64,000 bases of DNA, taken from assembly GCA_016720345.1 (NCBI GenBank), contig JADKKV010000001.1:237433-301432 (forward strand). The letters are read 5' to 3'. Under the pieces are notes generated by a model. That model saw nothing but the letters and a program-made list of their open reading frames with translations. It did not search any database and was not told the DNA's origin. This stretch comes from Thermomonas sp. (GTDB taxonomy: Bacteria; Pseudomonadota; Gammaproteobacteria; Xanthomonadales; Xanthomonadaceae). Numbering within the stretch: the first letter of the stretch is position 1; every line of letters starts with the position of its first letter. Position numbers and translations under genes: made by a program. Positions 27,014 to 39,906 of this stretch are shown here, in pieces.

Positions 27014-28570
27014 TCAGTGGCGCAGGTCGCGCGGGCGCATGCCCATCGCCAGCAGCGCCGCGACGTAGGTCACGGCGCCGGCGGCGACCGCCAGCAGCAA
27101 CCAGCCCACCCGCAGGCGCCAGTCGGCCAGCACCACCCATTCGCCCACCCACCCGCGCAATGCCAGCACCGCCAGCGCCATCGCCAGGCAGGCGAGCAGC
27201 ATCCGCAGCAGGTAGCGTCCCCAGCCCGGCTGCGGCCGGTGCAGGCCGGCCCGGCGCAGGTAGCGCCACAGCAGCCAGGCGTTGAACAGCCCGGCCAACC
27301 CGGTGGCGGCGGCAATGCCGCCATGCGCACCCGCCACGCCCTGCCGCCACAGCGGCCAGGTGATGGCCACCGTCAGCGCCACGTTCACCGCCACCGTCCA
27401 GATCGCCGCGCGCATCGGGGTCTTGGTGTCCTGGCGGGCATAGAACGCCGGCGCCAGCACCTTGCTGAGCATGAAACCGGGGATGCCCAGCGCCATCACG
27501 GTCAGGCTGATCGCCGACATCCGGGTGTCGTGGTCGGTGAACTTGCCGTAGTTGTAGATGGTGGCGGTCAGCGGCTCGGCCAGCAGCATCAGCCCCAGCC
27601 CGGCCGGCACCCCGACCAGCAGCGCCATCCGCATGCCCCAGTCCAGCGACGCGTTGTAGCCGGCCGCGTCGGCATCCGCGTGGCGGCGCGAGAGGTGCGG
27701 CAGGATCACCGTGCCCAGCGCCACCCCGAACAGCCCCAGCGGGAACTCGATCAGGCGATCGGAGTAATACAGCCAGTCCTGGCTGCCATCCACCAGCAGC
27801 GAGGCGAACGCGGTGCCCACCAGCAGGTTGACCTGCGCCACCGACGACGAGAACAGCGTCGGCAGCATCAACTTGCCGACCTTGCGCACGTCCGGATGCG
27901 CGAACCCCATCCGCAGCCGCGGGCGCAGCCCCAGCCGGCCCAGCGCCGGCCACAGCAGCGCCAGTTGCAGGAAACCGGCGACCAGCACGCCCCAGGCCAG
28001 CCCCATCGGCCTGATGTCGAACCGCGGCGCCAGCCAGAACATCGCCGCGATCATGGTCAGGTTGTGCAGCACCGGGGTGAACGCCGGCAGCGCGAACCGG
28101 CCGAAGCTGTTCAGCACCGAGCCCGCCAGCGCCATCATCGAGATGAACACCAGGTACGGGAAGGTCACCCGCAGCATCGCCGCGGTCTGACCCAGCTTCA
28201 CCGCCTCCTCGCCACTCCAGCCCGGAGCGAACAACTGCGCCACCACTGGCGCCAGCAGCACGCCGGCGGCGGCCACCACCAGCACCACCGCGCAAAGCGC
28301 GCCGGCCATGTGATCGATGAAGTCCTTCAGCGCGGCCTTGTCGCCCTTCTGCCTGATCTCGTTCAGCACCGGCACGAACGCCATCGCCATCGAGCCCTCG
28401 GCGAACACCCGGCGCAGGAAGTTGGGGATCCGGTAGGCCACGATGAAGGCGCTCATCGCCCCGCCGGTGCCGAACAGCATGCCCTGCAGCATGTCGCGGA
28501 CGAAGCCGGCGATCCGCGAGAGCAGGGTCATCGCGCTGAACACTGCGCTGGAACGCAACAGGCCGCTCAT
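27014..28570 (-). CDS. murJ: lipid II flippase MurJ
   Basis: Moves lipid II across the inner membrane for peptidoglycan synthesis. From the ATG at 28568-28570 ([30 protein letters not shown]) the product has 518 residues and about 14 membrane segments. Conserved marks are [41 protein letters not shown] and [13 protein letters not shown]. Upstream in-frame codons cross into the rpsT promoter region and lack similarity. It is divergent from rpsT. Confidence 0.96.
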   Translation of the reverse strand: MSGLLRSSAVFSAMTLLSRIAGFVRDMLQGMLFGTGGAMSAFIVAYRIPNFLRRVFAEGSMAMAFVPVLNEIRQKGDKAALKDFIDHMAGALCAVVLVVAAAGVLLAPVVAQLFAPGWSGEEAVKLGQTAAMLRVTFPYLVFISMMALAGSVLNSFGRFALPAFTPVLHNLTMIAAMFWLAPRFDIRPMGLAWGVLVAGFLQLALLWPALGRLGLRPRLRMGFAHPDVRKVGKLMLPTLFSSSVAQVNLLVGTAFASLLVDGSQDWLYYSDRLIEFPLGLFGVALGTVILPHLSRRHADADAAGYNASLDWGMRMALLVGVPAGLGLMLLAEPLTATIYNYGKFTDHDTRMSAISLTVMALGIPGFMLSKVLAPAFYARQDTKTPMRAAIWTVAVNVALTVAITWPLWRQGVAGAHGGIAAATGLAGLFNAWLLWRYLRRAGLHRPQPGWGRYLLRMLLACLAMALAVLALRGWVGEWVVLADWRLRVGWLLLAVAAGAVTYVAALLAMGMRPRDLRH

Positions 28571-28609
28571 GCGCGCGCCGCCGGGCGGGCCACTGCGGCA
28601 CCGGGCATG

Positions 28610-28638
28610 TTGACCCAAGCCATTGAATCGTCCATAAT
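28610..28638 (+). promoter_or_regulatory. sigma-70 promoter of rpsT
   Basis: TTGACC (28610-28615) and CATAAT (28633-28638) are separated by 17 bp, about 90 bp upstream of the rpsT start. It is one of the best housekeeping promoter matches in the window and fits a strongly expressed ribosomal gene. Confidence 0.72.
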
Positions 28639-28725
28639 TTTGAGTCTTCCCGATCCTTTCGTCCGTGGGCACTCCTGCCGGCGGCCGATTCTCCCAGCCC
28701 CAACCGACTTCCCAGGATTTTCCCC

Positions 28726-28995
28726 GTGGCCAATATCAAGTCCGCCAAGAAGCGCGCCAAGCAGACCGTCGTGCGCAACGAACGCAACGTCGCCCAGCGC
28801 TCCATGCTGCGTACCGCCGTCAAGAAGGTGATCAAGGCGCTCGACGCCAACGATGCCGAAGCCGCCACCGCTGCATTCGTCACCGCGCAGCCGCTGCTGG
28901 ACCGGTTCGCCGCCCGCGGCCTGATCCACAAGAACAAGGCGGCCCGCCACAAGGCCCGCCTGACCGCGCGCATCAAGGCGCTGAAGGCCGCGTAA
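28726..28995 (+). CDS. rpsT: 30S ribosomal protein S20
   Basis: S20 binds 16S rRNA early in 30S assembly. The 89 residues ([35 protein letters not shown]...) are canonical and strongly basic. The start is GTG at 28726 with an AGGA about nine bases upstream. The gene is monocistronic, with its own promoter and a strong terminator, and is transcribed away from murJ. Confidence 0.98.
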   Translation: MANIKSAKKRAKQTVVRNERNVAQRSMLRTAVKKVIKALDANDAEAATAAFVTAQPLLDRFAARGLIHKNKAARHKARLTARIKALKAA

Positions 28996-29014
28996 GCGTT
29001 CGCCGGCTGTCGCG

Positions 29015-29041
29015 AAAAACCCGGCGCAAGCCGGGTTTTTT
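29015..29041 (+). terminator. terminator of rpsT, possibly shared with obgE
   Basis: AAAAACCCGGC / GCCGGGTTTTT with loop GCAA lies 20 bp after the rpsT stop. A-tracts and T-tracts flank the GC stem on both sides, so it can act for the convergent obgE transcript as well. Confidence 0.92.
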
Positions 29042-29137
29042 GTTGCCTGCCGAAGCTGCAGCATGCGACCTGCCGCGCGGTCCCGGCAAACGGAGCGGGC
29101 GCAGCGCAGCGGGCTGTTCCCTGTCGACGCCGCAGGC

Positions 29138-30358
<1,221 letters not shown>

Positions 30359-30619
30359 TTACTCCGCGGCGACGATGCTGACCATGCGGCGCTTCTTCGG
30401 GCCCTTGGTCGCGAACTCGACCTTGCCATCGACCAGCGCGAACAGGGTGTGGTCGCGGCCGAGGCCGACGCCCATGCCCGGGTGGAACTGGGTGCCACGC
30501 TGGCGGACGATGATGTTGCCGGCTTCGATCGCCTGGCCACCGTAGATCTTGACGCCCAGGTACTTCGGGTTGGAGTCGCGGCCGTTGCGCGATGAACCAC
30601 CGGCCTTCTTGTGTGCCAT
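30359..30619 (-). CDS. rpmA: 50S ribosomal protein L27
   Basis: L27 reaches the peptidyl-transferase centre with its N-terminal tail. The 86 residues ([48 protein letters not shown]...) are canonical, and the N-terminus shows no cleavable extension of the Firmicutes type. It starts 12 bp after rplU. Confidence 0.98.
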   Translation of the reverse strand: MAHKKAGGSSRNGRDSNPKYLGVKIYGGQAIEAGNIIVRQRGTQFHPGMGVGLGRDHTLFALVDGKVEFATKGPKKRRMVSIVAAE

Positions 30620-30631
30620 GACTGCGTCTCC

Positions 30632-30955
30632 TTACTTGTTGTCGCCGGAACCAGCGATCCCGGTGATCTCGATTTCGGTGTAATGCTGCCGGTGGCCCAT
30701 CTGCTTGCGATGGTGCTTGCGGCGGCGGAACTTGACGATGCGCACCTTGTCGGCGCGGCCGTGGCCGACGATCTTGGCGGCGACGGTGGCGCCCTTCAGC
30801 GCATCGCCCAGCTTGATGCCGTCGGCGTCGCCGAGCAGCAGGATGTTGTCGAACTTGATCTCGCTGCCGGCTTCGGCTTCGAGTTTCTCGACGCGGAGCG
30901 TTTCGCCCTGCATCACGCGGTATTGCTTACCGCCGGTGACCAAAACTGCGTACAT
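30632..30955 (-). CDS. rplU: 50S ribosomal protein L21
   Basis: L21 binds 23S rRNA in the presence of L20. The 107 residues ([25 protein letters not shown]...[31 protein letters not shown]) are canonical. An AGGAAA site precedes the ATG, and a good promoter lies about 100 bp upstream. Confidence 0.98.
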   Translation of the reverse strand: MYAVLVTGGKQYRVMQGETLRVEKLEAEAGSEIKFDNILLLGDADGIKLGDALKGATVAAKIVGHGRADKVRIVKFRRRKHHRKQMGHRQHYTEIEITGIAGSGDNK

Positions 30956-31054
30956 GATTGTGTTTCCTGGACGTGTGGTTTCTGTAGTTCTTCTTGGTCG
31001 TGGCGGCCGTTGCTCCCGACACGCTGCCTGCCATCGAGGGCAGACAGGAGCGGA

Positions 31055-31084
31055 ATTGTAGGGGATTCAGCGGGTTAGGGTCAA
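31055..31084 (-). promoter_or_regulatory. sigma-70 promoter of rplU-rpmA
   Basis: On the minus strand TTGACC (31079-31084) and TACAAT (31055-31060) are 18 bp apart, about 100 bp before the rplU start. The remaining part of the 259-bp gap up to uvrA shows no LexA operator or other clear signal. Confidence 0.68.
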
Positions 31085-31214
31085 CTGCAGGCCCCTCGCC
31101 GGGTTCCGGGAACTGGCAATTCCGCCATTTGCCCCCAAACAGGTGGCTCGCTACGCTTCCCGATTGGCCTGCGGGGCATCCGCCTGCCATCCCCCCACGC
31201 AGGACAGACCCACG

Positions 31215-34230
<3,016 letters not shown>

Positions 34231-34240
34231 GCCGTGCACC

Positions 34241-34645
34241 ATGAACAACCTGTTCCGCAGGCCGGTCGCACTGCGCTGGAGCGACCTCGACGCCTTCAAC
34301 CACGTCAACAATGCGCGCTACCTGACCTTCATCGAGCAGGCGCGCATCGAGTGGTTCGACACCATCGCCGAGCCGTGGGTCACCACGGAGACGGCGCCGG
34401 TGGTGGCGTCGGCGACGCTCAACTTCAAGCGCCCGATCGAGTACCCGGCCAGCATCTTCGTCGAACTGTTCACCGCGAAACTTGGCACCAGCAGCGTGGT
34501 GATCGGCCACCGCATCGTCGATGCCGACGGCGGCCTGCATTGCGACGGCAGCGTGGTCGCGGTGTGGATCGACCGCCGCAGCGGCAGGCCGACGCCGCTG
34601 CCGGATGGCGTGCGGCGCGCATCGGAAGCGCTGCTGCAGGGCTGA
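34241..34645 (+). CDS. acyl-CoA thioesterase, 4-hydroxybenzoyl-CoA thioesterase fold
   Basis: A 134-residue hotdog-fold thioesterase starting [39 protein letters not shown]. The Asp in [12 protein letters not shown] is the usual catalytic residue of the YbgC/4HBT group, which hydrolyses short acyl-CoA or acyl-ACP. The later [29 protein letters not shown] stretch fits the same fold. It begins ten bases after the uvrA stop and may be cotranscribed. The natural substrate is unknown. Confidence 0.87.
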   Translation: MNNLFRRPVALRWSDLDAFNHVNNARYLTFIEQARIEWFDTIAEPWVTTETAPVVASATLNFKRPIEYPASIFVELFTAKLGTSSVVIGHRIVDADGGLHCDGSVVAVWIDRRSGRPTPLPDGVRRASEALLQG

Positions 34646-34711
34646 GGCTTCGCCGCACCGGCGCGCCAAGAAGGCGCCTTGCGGCCAGTCGTGCCGCCGC
34701 CAATCCCCGGA

Positions 34712-35140
34712 TCAGGGCGCCGGCTTGCGGACCTCGAGTTCGCCAAGCAGCTTGCGCCCGTCCTTGAGCTCGAATTCGATCGCGACGCGGCTGCCCGGCT
34801 TCAGCGTCGCCTTCGGCTGCATCAGCATCAGGTGCAGGCCGCCCGGTTGCAGCACCGCCGCGCCGTCCGGCGCGATCCGCAGCTCCGGCACCTGGCGCAT
34901 GCGGCTGATGCCGTCGACCAGCTTCGACTCGTGCAGCTCCACGCTGCCGTAGGCGGGACTGGAGGCGGCGACGATGGACGCCGGCATCGGGCAGCGGTTC
35001 TCGATGCGGCCGAACCCGGCGTGCATGGGCATGCCGGCCGGCATCAGGCGGATCCAGCCGTCCTTGACCTGCGGGGCGCAATCGCGCGCGCAGGCGGACA
35101 GCGGCAGCAACGACAGCAGCAACGCGAGGATGATCTTCAT
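34712..35140 (-). CDS. periplasmic copper chaperone, PCu(A)C family lipoprotein
   Basis: PCu(A)C proteins carry Cu(I) in the periplasm, usually towards cytochrome oxidase assembly. The ATG at 35138-35140 (MKIILALLLSLLPLSACARDC) gives 142 residues with a lipoprotein signal (LPLSAC). Copper-site residues fit the H-M motif: M and H in AGMPMHAGFGRIEN, H in VELHESKLVDGISRM with its Met, and GGLHLMLMQ. It stands alone, divergent from the isomerase gene. The window also encodes a second candidate copper system, the operon at 48.1-50.2 kb. Confidence 0.88.
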   Translation of the reverse strand: MKIILALLLSLLPLSACARDCAPQVKDGWIRLMPAGMPMHAGFGRIENRCPMPASIVAASSPAYGSVELHESKLVDGISRMRQVPELRIAPDGAAVLQPGGLHLMLMQPKATLKPGSRVAIEFELKDGRKLLGELEVRKPAP

Positions 35141-35181
35141 GCGCCTATGATACCGGCTGTCCCGCACCGGAACCCAGCGCC

Positions 35182-35952
35182 ATGTCGCCGAACGGATCCC
35201 TCGTCGAAACCCTTGTCCACGGCCACGTCACCGAGTTGCGGCTGGCACGCGCACCGGTCAATGCGCTCAATCCGGACCTGTGCCGGGCCATCAGCGGGTC
35301 GCTGGCCGGCGCACTGGCGAACGGCGCGCGCGGGATCGTGCTCGCGGGTGGCCCCAAGGTGTTCTCGGCCGGGCTGGACGTGCCGTTCCTGCTCTCGCTG
35401 GGCGACGACCAGGCCGCGCTGCTGCAGGCGTGGACCGCGTTCTTCGATGCCGCGCGCGCGCTGGCCAGCTGCCCGGTGCCGGTGGTGGCGGCGATGGCCG
35501 GGCATGCGCCGGCGGGCGGCTGCGTGCTGGCGCTGTGCTGCGACTACCGGATCATGGCCGATGGCCCGTACCGGATCGGCCTCAACGAGACCCAGGTCGG
35601 GCTGGTGGCGCCGGAGGGCATCCAGGCGCTGATGGCGCGGGCGGTCGGCGCGCACCGCGCCGAGCGACTGCTGGTGGCCGGTGCGATGGTGGAGTCCGCG
35701 CAGGCCCTGCGGATCGGGCTGGTCGACGAAGTCACCGGCATCGACGATGTCGCCACCCGCGCCCGCGTGTGGCTGCAAGAGCTGCTGCAGTTGCCGCAGG
35801 GGCCGATGCTGGAAACCCGGCGGATCGCCCGTGCCGACGTGGCCGCCTGCCTGCGCGACGAACGCATCGACCTGCCCCGCTTCGTCGCCGGATGGATGCA
35901 GCCGGACACCCAGGCGGCGCTGCGCGCGATGCTGGCGCGGATCGGCAAGTAG
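35182..35952 (+). CDS. enoyl-CoA hydratase/isomerase family, closest to delta3-delta2 isomerase
   Basis: A crotonase-fold protein of 256 residues. The oxyanion segments are KVFSAGLDVPFLL and GHAPAGGCVLALCCDYRIM. The catalytic region reads IGLNETQVGLVAPEGIQALMARAVG, strongly like the NETQLGIVAP of mitochondrial delta3-delta2-enoyl-CoA isomerase (ECI1). It lacks the glutamate pair of a true hydratase. I therefore favour a role in oxidising unsaturated fatty acids, with moderate certainty. It is divergent from the PCu(A)C gene with 41 bp between the starts. Confidence 0.85.
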   Translation: MSPNGSLVETLVHGHVTELRLARAPVNALNPDLCRAISGSLAGALANGARGIVLAGGPKVFSAGLDVPFLLSLGDDQAALLQAWTAFFDAARALASCPVPVVAAMAGHAPAGGCVLALCCDYRIMADGPYRIGLNETQVGLVAPEGIQALMARAVGAHRAERLLVAGAMVESAQALRIGLVDEVTGIDDVATRARVWLQELLQLPQGPMLETRRIARADVAACLRDERIDLPRFVAGWMQPDTQAALRAMLARIGK

Positions 35953-35992
35953 GGACCGCGCCGGCCGGCTGCGCGCGCCGGACGGGGATCGC

Positions 35993-36838
35993 TTAGCCGC
36001 CGGTTGCGACCGGCCGCGACGGATCGCTGATCCAGCCGCTCCAGGAGCCGGTGTAGAGGATGCCGCCGCGCAGGCCGGCGCGTTCCATCGCCAGCAGGTT
36101 GTGGCAGGCGGTGACGCCGGATCCGCACATCACCACCACCTGGTCCGGCGAGTGCGTGCCCAGCAGGGCGCGGTATTCGTCGGCAAGCTGCATCGGCGGC
36201 TTGAAGCGGCCGTCAACCAGGTTCAGCGCGTACGGCCGGTTGACCGCACCGCGCACATGGCCGGCAATCCGGTCCAGCGGTTCCTCGTCGCCGCGGAAGC
36301 GGGCCGCCGCGCGCGCATCCACCAGCATGCCGCCGTTGTCCAGGTGCGCCTGCAGCGCATTCGCGTCGAACAGGCGCGAGTGGTCGTAAGCCGCGCGGTA
36401 AGCCGAAACGGCGGGCGCCCGCGGCGCCGACGACACCGGCAGGCCAAGCGCGGTCCAACGCGCCCAGCCGCCGTCGAGCACGGCCACCTTCTCGTGGCCA
36501 AGCATCTTCAGCAGGAACCACAGGCGCGCGGCGATCGCGCCGTCGCCATCGTCATAGGCCACCACCTGGTGCCCGGGCTCGATGCCGTAGCGCGCCAGCC
36601 TGGCGGTGAACATGTCGGCGGGCGGCCACGGATGGCGGCCTTCGCCGCCCGGCGACATGTCGGAAAGGTCGCGTTCCAGGTGCGCGTAGGCCGCACCCGG
36701 CAGGTGCGTGGTGCCATACGCATGCTCGCCAGCATTCGGGTCGAGCAGGCTGAACCGGCAATCCACGATCACCAGGTCCGGTCGATTGAGGGCGACGGCC
36801 AGGGTTTCGGCCTGCACCAGGGTTGTCCATCCGGCCAT
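35993..36838 (-). CDS. sseA: 3-mercaptopyruvate/thiosulfate sulfurtransferase, tandem rhodanese
   Basis: Transfers sulfur from mercaptopyruvate or thiosulfate. The 281 residues form two rhodanese domains, an inactive N-terminal one (VIVDCRFSLLDPNAGEHAYGTTHLPGAAY...) and a C-terminal one with the active loop CGSGVTACH. CGSGVT favours mercaptopyruvate over thiosulfate, since classical rhodaneses have CRKGVT. Its start overlaps the NUDIX stop (TGATG), so the DUF1289-NUDIX-sulfurtransferase genes form a coupled operon. Confidence 0.92.
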   Translation of the reverse strand: MAGWTTLVQAETLAVALNRPDLVIVDCRFSLLDPNAGEHAYGTTHLPGAAYAHLERDLSDMSPGGEGRHPWPPADMFTARLARYGIEPGHQVVAYDDGDGAIAARLWFLLKMLGHEKVAVLDGGWARWTALGLPVSSAPRAPAVSAYRAAYDHSRLFDANALQAHLDNGGMLVDARAAARFRGDEEPLDRIAGHVRGAVNRPYALNLVDGRFKPPMQLADEYRALLGTHSPDQVVVMCGSGVTACHNLLAMERAGLRGGILYTGSWSGWISDPSRPVATGG

Positions 36839-37464
36839 CAGTCCCTCCCGGGGGTTGCGGACGCGAGCCGTTCGCGGAGGTTGAACAGGATCGAGGCGGT
36901 CACGCCCCAGATCCGCTGTCGTTCATAACGGTATTGGAGCACGTGACGCGGCCGTCCGCCGAAGTGCAGCTCGATTTCCTCCAGCATCGCCGGGTCCAGC
37001 AGCAGGTCCAGCGGCACCTCGAAGGCCTCGGCCACCTCGCCCGGATCCGGCCGCGGCACGAATCCCGGCTCCACCATGGCCACCAGCGGCACCACCCGGA
37101 AGCCGGTGATGGTGAGCAGCGGGTCGAGATAGCCAAGCGCGGTGGCCTGGCGGGCCTGCAGGCCGACTTCCTCGCTGGCCTCGCGCAGCGCCGCGGCGGC
37201 CGGGCTGGCATCGAACGCCTCGATCCGCCCACCGGGGAAGCTCACCTGGCCCGCGTGGTGGCGCAGGCCGTCGTGGCGGCGGGTCAGCAGCACCGTCGGC
37301 GCCCCGGCATGCGCGACCACGCCCACCAGCACCGCGGCCTGACGCGGCTCGCCCGGGGCCAGCAGGCCGTCGAGTTCCTGCAGGTTCCAGGGCAGGCCCG
37401 CCGGCGGCAACGCCAACGGATGCGTGGCCCGCCGCAGCGATTCGGCAAGCGCGGCCGACTGCAT
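36838..37464 (-). CDS. NUDIX hydrolase, CoA pyrophosphatase type
   Basis: Likely hydrolyses CoA or related nucleotides to phosphopantetheine and 3',5'-ADP. The ATG at 37462-37464 (MQSAALAESLRRATHPLALPP) gives 208 residues. The CoAse signature appears as LLTRRHDGLRHHAGQVSFPGGRIEAFDASPAAAALREASEEVGL, with the Nudix REASEEVG intact and the one-residue-longer loop usual in this subfamily. Its start overlaps the DUF1289 stop and its stop overlaps the sulfurtransferase start, both as TGATG. Confidence 0.92.
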   Translation of the reverse strand: MQSAALAESLRRATHPLALPPAGLPWNLQELDGLLAPGEPRQAAVLVGVVAHAGAPTVLLTRRHDGLRHHAGQVSFPGGRIEAFDASPAAAALREASEEVGLQARQATALGYLDPLLTITGFRVVPLVAMVEPGFVPRPDPGEVAEAFEVPLDLLLDPAMLEEIELHFGGRPRHVLQYRYERQRIWGVTASILFNLRERLASATPGRD

Positions 37465-37655
37465 CACGCCTGCCCGCGCACGGCTGCGCGCCGCGGCAAC
37501 ACCTCGTCCATCAGGTGCAGGCGCACGTCGTCGTTCAGCAGCGGCCAGGCCGCCACTTCGTCGCCCGTCCGGTGGCAGCCGCTGCACAAGCCGTCGTCGG
37601 CGATCTCGCAGATGCCGATGCAGGGACTGAGCACGGCGCGATACTGGATCGTCAT
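37464..37655 (-). CDS. DUF1289 protein
   Basis: A 63-residue protein from the ATG at 37653-37655 (MTIQYRAVLSPCIGICEIADDGLC). The four cysteines in SPCIGICEIADDGLCSGCHRTGDE are the mark of DUF1289 and suggest a small metal or iron-sulfur site. Family function is not established. It is first in an operon with a NUDIX hydrolase and a sulfurtransferase. Eighteen extra upstream codons are possible but unlikely. Confidence 0.88.
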   Translation of the reverse strand: MTIQYRAVLSPCIGICEIADDGLCSGCHRTGDEVAAWPLLNDDVRLHLMDEVLPRRAAVRGQA

Positions 37656-37760
37656 GGCATCACCGTGGCGTTGCCTGCAAAAAACGAAGCGCCGGACTGA
37701 CCGGCGCATCGAAAGCCCATCGACCAGGCCAACCCCGACGGTGCGGGGCGGGCCGGCCGT

Positions 37761-37784
37761 GGCGGGTCCTCATGCGGACCCGCC
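37761..37784 (-). terminator. GC hairpin after the FKBP-like gene
   Basis: GGCGGGTCC / GGACCCGCC pair around the loop TCATGC, nine bases after the FKBP-like stop on the minus strand. No T run follows, so it is a weak terminator or an mRNA 3'-protecting hairpin. The rest of the 137-bp gap to DUF1289 shows nothing clear. Confidence 0.5.
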
Positions 37785-37792
37785 GCAAAGCA

Positions 37793-38527
37793 TCATTTCA
37801 CCCCGCTCAGCGCCGCGCGGATGGTGACGGCCTGCTTGGCGAACTGCGGATTGTCCGCACCCAGCTTGCCCGGCGGGATCACCATCTCCCACACGGTGCC
37901 CTGCTGCATCAGCGGAAGGGTTTCCTTGAGCGCCGGGATCGGCGCGTCGGCAACCTTGAACGGCGCCGGGGTCTGCTCGCCGCTCAGCGGCACGTTGACC
38001 GCCGCGAGGAACGTCTGGAACACGATCTCGACCTGGCTGGTGGCGGTAGGCTTGGCACCGGTGCCCGGGCGCAGCACCCGGTACATGATGCCGCTCGGCA
38101 GGGTGATGACGCCGGTCTGGTCCTTGAACTTGGTAACGAAGCCGGCGGACTGCGCCTCGTTGTCGGACGCCAGCTTGCGGAACTCGGCTTCACGCTTCTG
38201 CATCACCCGCTGCTGGAAACCCGAATACGCAGCGCCAAGCTGTTCCTGGGTGTAGGCCGGCTGCTTCTTGGCATAGGCATCCTGCAGACCACGGATGACG
38301 GTGGCGATGTCGACCAGCTCACCCGAATTCACCAGGTCCTGGCCGAGCGTCCAACCGAAGGCGTAGCTGGCATGGGTCTTGTCCACGACCGGAGCCGCGG
38401 GCTTGGCCGGAGCGGCCGCAGGCTTGGCAGGAGCCGGTGCCGGCGCGGCCGGCTTGGTCTGCGCCGAGGCGATGCCGGCGGTCAGGGTCAGGGCCGCCAC
38501 ACTGGCAGCAAGCGCGCGAAACTTCAT
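37793..38527 (-). CDS. exported FKBP-like protein with degenerate active site
   Basis: A 244-residue periplasmic protein of the Mip/FkpA type. It has a Sec signal peptide (MKFRALAASVAALTLTAGIASAQ), an Ala/Pro-rich linker to about residue 48, an FKBP N-terminal dimerisation region (ASYAFGWTLGQDL...IRGLQDAYAKKQ...QRVMQKREAEFRKLA, about 52-125) and a C-terminal FKBP-like domain. In that domain many catalytic residues are changed: the usual GKEFDNS is NVPLSGE, the VIPGW segment is PIPALKE, and the AYG loop is LGA. It may be a chaperone rather than an isomerase. It is divergent from the enoyl-CoA hydratase gene across 225 bp that holds two TTGACA hexamers without matching -10 boxes. Confidence 0.82.
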   Translation of the reverse strand: MKFRALAASVAALTLTAGIASAQTKPAAPAPAPAKPAAAPAKPAAPVVDKTHASYAFGWTLGQDLVNSGELVDIATVIRGLQDAYAKKQPAYTQEQLGAAYSGFQQRVMQKREAEFRKLASDNEAQSAGFVTKFKDQTGVITLPSGIMYRVLRPGTGAKPTATSQVEIVFQTFLAAVNVPLSGEQTPAPFKVADAPIPALKETLPLMQQGTVWEMVIPPGKLGADNPQFAKQAVTIRAALSGVK

Positions 38528-38752
38528 TTACAACCTCGCTCAAAATTTGGGGCGGCCGTGCCGCCCTGGGGTCCGCCGCGACCGATGGCCGCGCGGTGTT
38601 GACATCTCGCCGGTCGAACTGCCCCGGATTGACACGCTAGGATAGCGGCCGCAGCGCTTAACCGCCACTGAGGCCCCTCCTCCGACACGGCGTGGCGGCG
38701 GAAGTTCCAGCCATCCACGTCCTTCCCGAAACCCCACCCACCGCGAGGCCGC

Positions 38753-39535
38753 ATGACCGACCCCCTGCTGTTGATCGACACTGCCGATGGCGTGCGCACG
38801 ATCCGCGTCAACCGCCCGGACAAGCTCAACGCCCTCAACGCCGCCACCCTGGACGCACTGGACGTAGCCTTCGCCGACGCCGCCGCCGACGCCGCCGTGC
38901 GCGTGGTGGTGCTCACCGGCAGCGGGCCGAAGGCCTTCGTCGCCGGCGCCGACATCGCCGAGATGAATGCCCTGACCCCCGTCCAGGGCCGCGATTTCTC
39001 CCTGCGCGGCACCCGCATGATGCGCCGGGTGGAAACGCTGCCCAAGCCGGTGATCGCAATGGTGAACGGCTTTGCGCTGGGTGGCGGGCTGGAGCTGGCG
39101 ATGTGCTGCCACCTGCGGATCGCCGCCGACAGCGCGAAGGTCGGCCAGCCGGAGATCAACCTCGGCCTGATCCCCGGGTTCGGTGGCACCCAGCGCCTGC
39201 TGCGCCTGTGCGGCCGTGCGGCGACCCTGGAGCTGTGCCTGACCGGCGCGCCCATCAGCGCCGAACGCGCGCTGCAGCTCGGCATCGTCAACCGCGTGGT
39301 GCCGGCCGCGGACCTGGAAGCCGAAACCATGCGGCTGGCCACCCAACTTGCGGCGGCCGCGCCGCTGGCGCTGCGCGGGATGCTCGATTGCGTGAACATC
39401 GGCGGCGAATGCGGGATCGGCGAAGGCCTGGAGTACGAGTCGGCGCAATTCGGCCTGGTGTTCTCGACCGACGACATGCGCGAAGGCACCGCCGCCTTCC
39501 TCGAAAAGCGCAAGCCGGCGTTCAACGGCCGCTGA
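38753..39535 (+). CDS. enoyl-CoA hydratase
   Basis: Crotonase-family hydratase, 260 residues, likely hydrating 2-enoyl-CoA in beta-oxidation. Oxyanion-hole segments are KAFVAGADIAEM and NGFALGGGLELAMCCHLRIA. The catalytic glutamates are the E of GGGLELAM and that of GQPEINLGLIPGFGGTQRL, so unlike the protein at 35.2 kb it has the full hydratase pair. Its stop overlaps the start of the next small gene (TGATG), placing it at the head of an operon with nth. Confidence 0.92.
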   Translation: MTDPLLLIDTADGVRTIRVNRPDKLNALNAATLDALDVAFADAAADAAVRVVVLTGSGPKAFVAGADIAEMNALTPVQGRDFSLRGTRMMRRVETLPKPVIAMVNGFALGGGLELAMCCHLRIAADSAKVGQPEINLGLIPGFGGTQRLLRLCGRAATLELCLTGAPISAERALQLGIVNRVVPAADLEAETMRLATQLAAAAPLALRGMLDCVNIGGECGIGEGLEYESAQFGLVFSTDDMREGTAAFLEKRKPAFNGR

Positions 39536-39906
39536 TGGCGCCTGCCTGCCAGCACTGCGGCTGCGCAGGCGCGCATCCAGCGCACGCACTGCTGGCGATG
39601 CTGGCCATCGACGACCTGGATGCGGCGATGGAGCACGGACTGCTCGATGCCCTGCCCTGCCCCGGCTGCGATGCCGCCTGCAACGTGCGCCTGATCGAGG
39701 CGCGCGATGCACGCCACTCCGCGCTGGCCGCGCGCGAACGCCACCGCGCGCGCGCGGAACGCCTGCTGCGGCGCGCTGCCGGCCGCGAGGCCGCGCGACG
39801 CCCCGTCCCCGCGTCCACCGCAGCGCCCGCACCCGCGCTGCCGGCCGCGGCTGCCGACGTGCTGGCGCGTGCGCTGGCGAAGGCCGCGCGGCGCGGGCCG
39901 CGATGA
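39535..39906 (+). CDS. hypothetical protein with two CxxC pairs
   Basis: I do not recognise this 123-residue product. It starts MAPACQHCGCAGAHPAHALLAMLAIDDLDAAMEHG and has CQHCGC near the N-terminus and PCPGCDAAC near residue 43, suggesting a small metal site. An Arg-rich helix and a low-complexity Ala/Pro C-terminus follow. Both ends overlap neighbours (TGATG with the hydratase, ATGA with nth). That, and the lack of a better frame, supports it as real. A link to endonuclease III is only positional. Confidence 0.75.
   Translation: MAPACQHCGCAGAHPAHALLAMLAIDDLDAAMEHGLLDALPCPGCDAACNVRLIEARDARHSALAARERHRARAERLLRRAAGREAARRPVPASTAAPAPALPAAAADVLARALAKAARRGPR

Noticed and set aside
30956-31214. LexA operator before uvrA
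   Set aside because: uvrA is an SOS gene in many bacteria, but no TTAGTA-type palindrome is present in this leader. The same search was negative for the recA leader (2463-2634).
38597-38650. Two TTGACA hexamers upstream of the enoyl-CoA hydratase as promoters
   Set aside because: Neither has a matching -10 hexamer at 16-18 bp on the plus strand, so I did not call a promoter.
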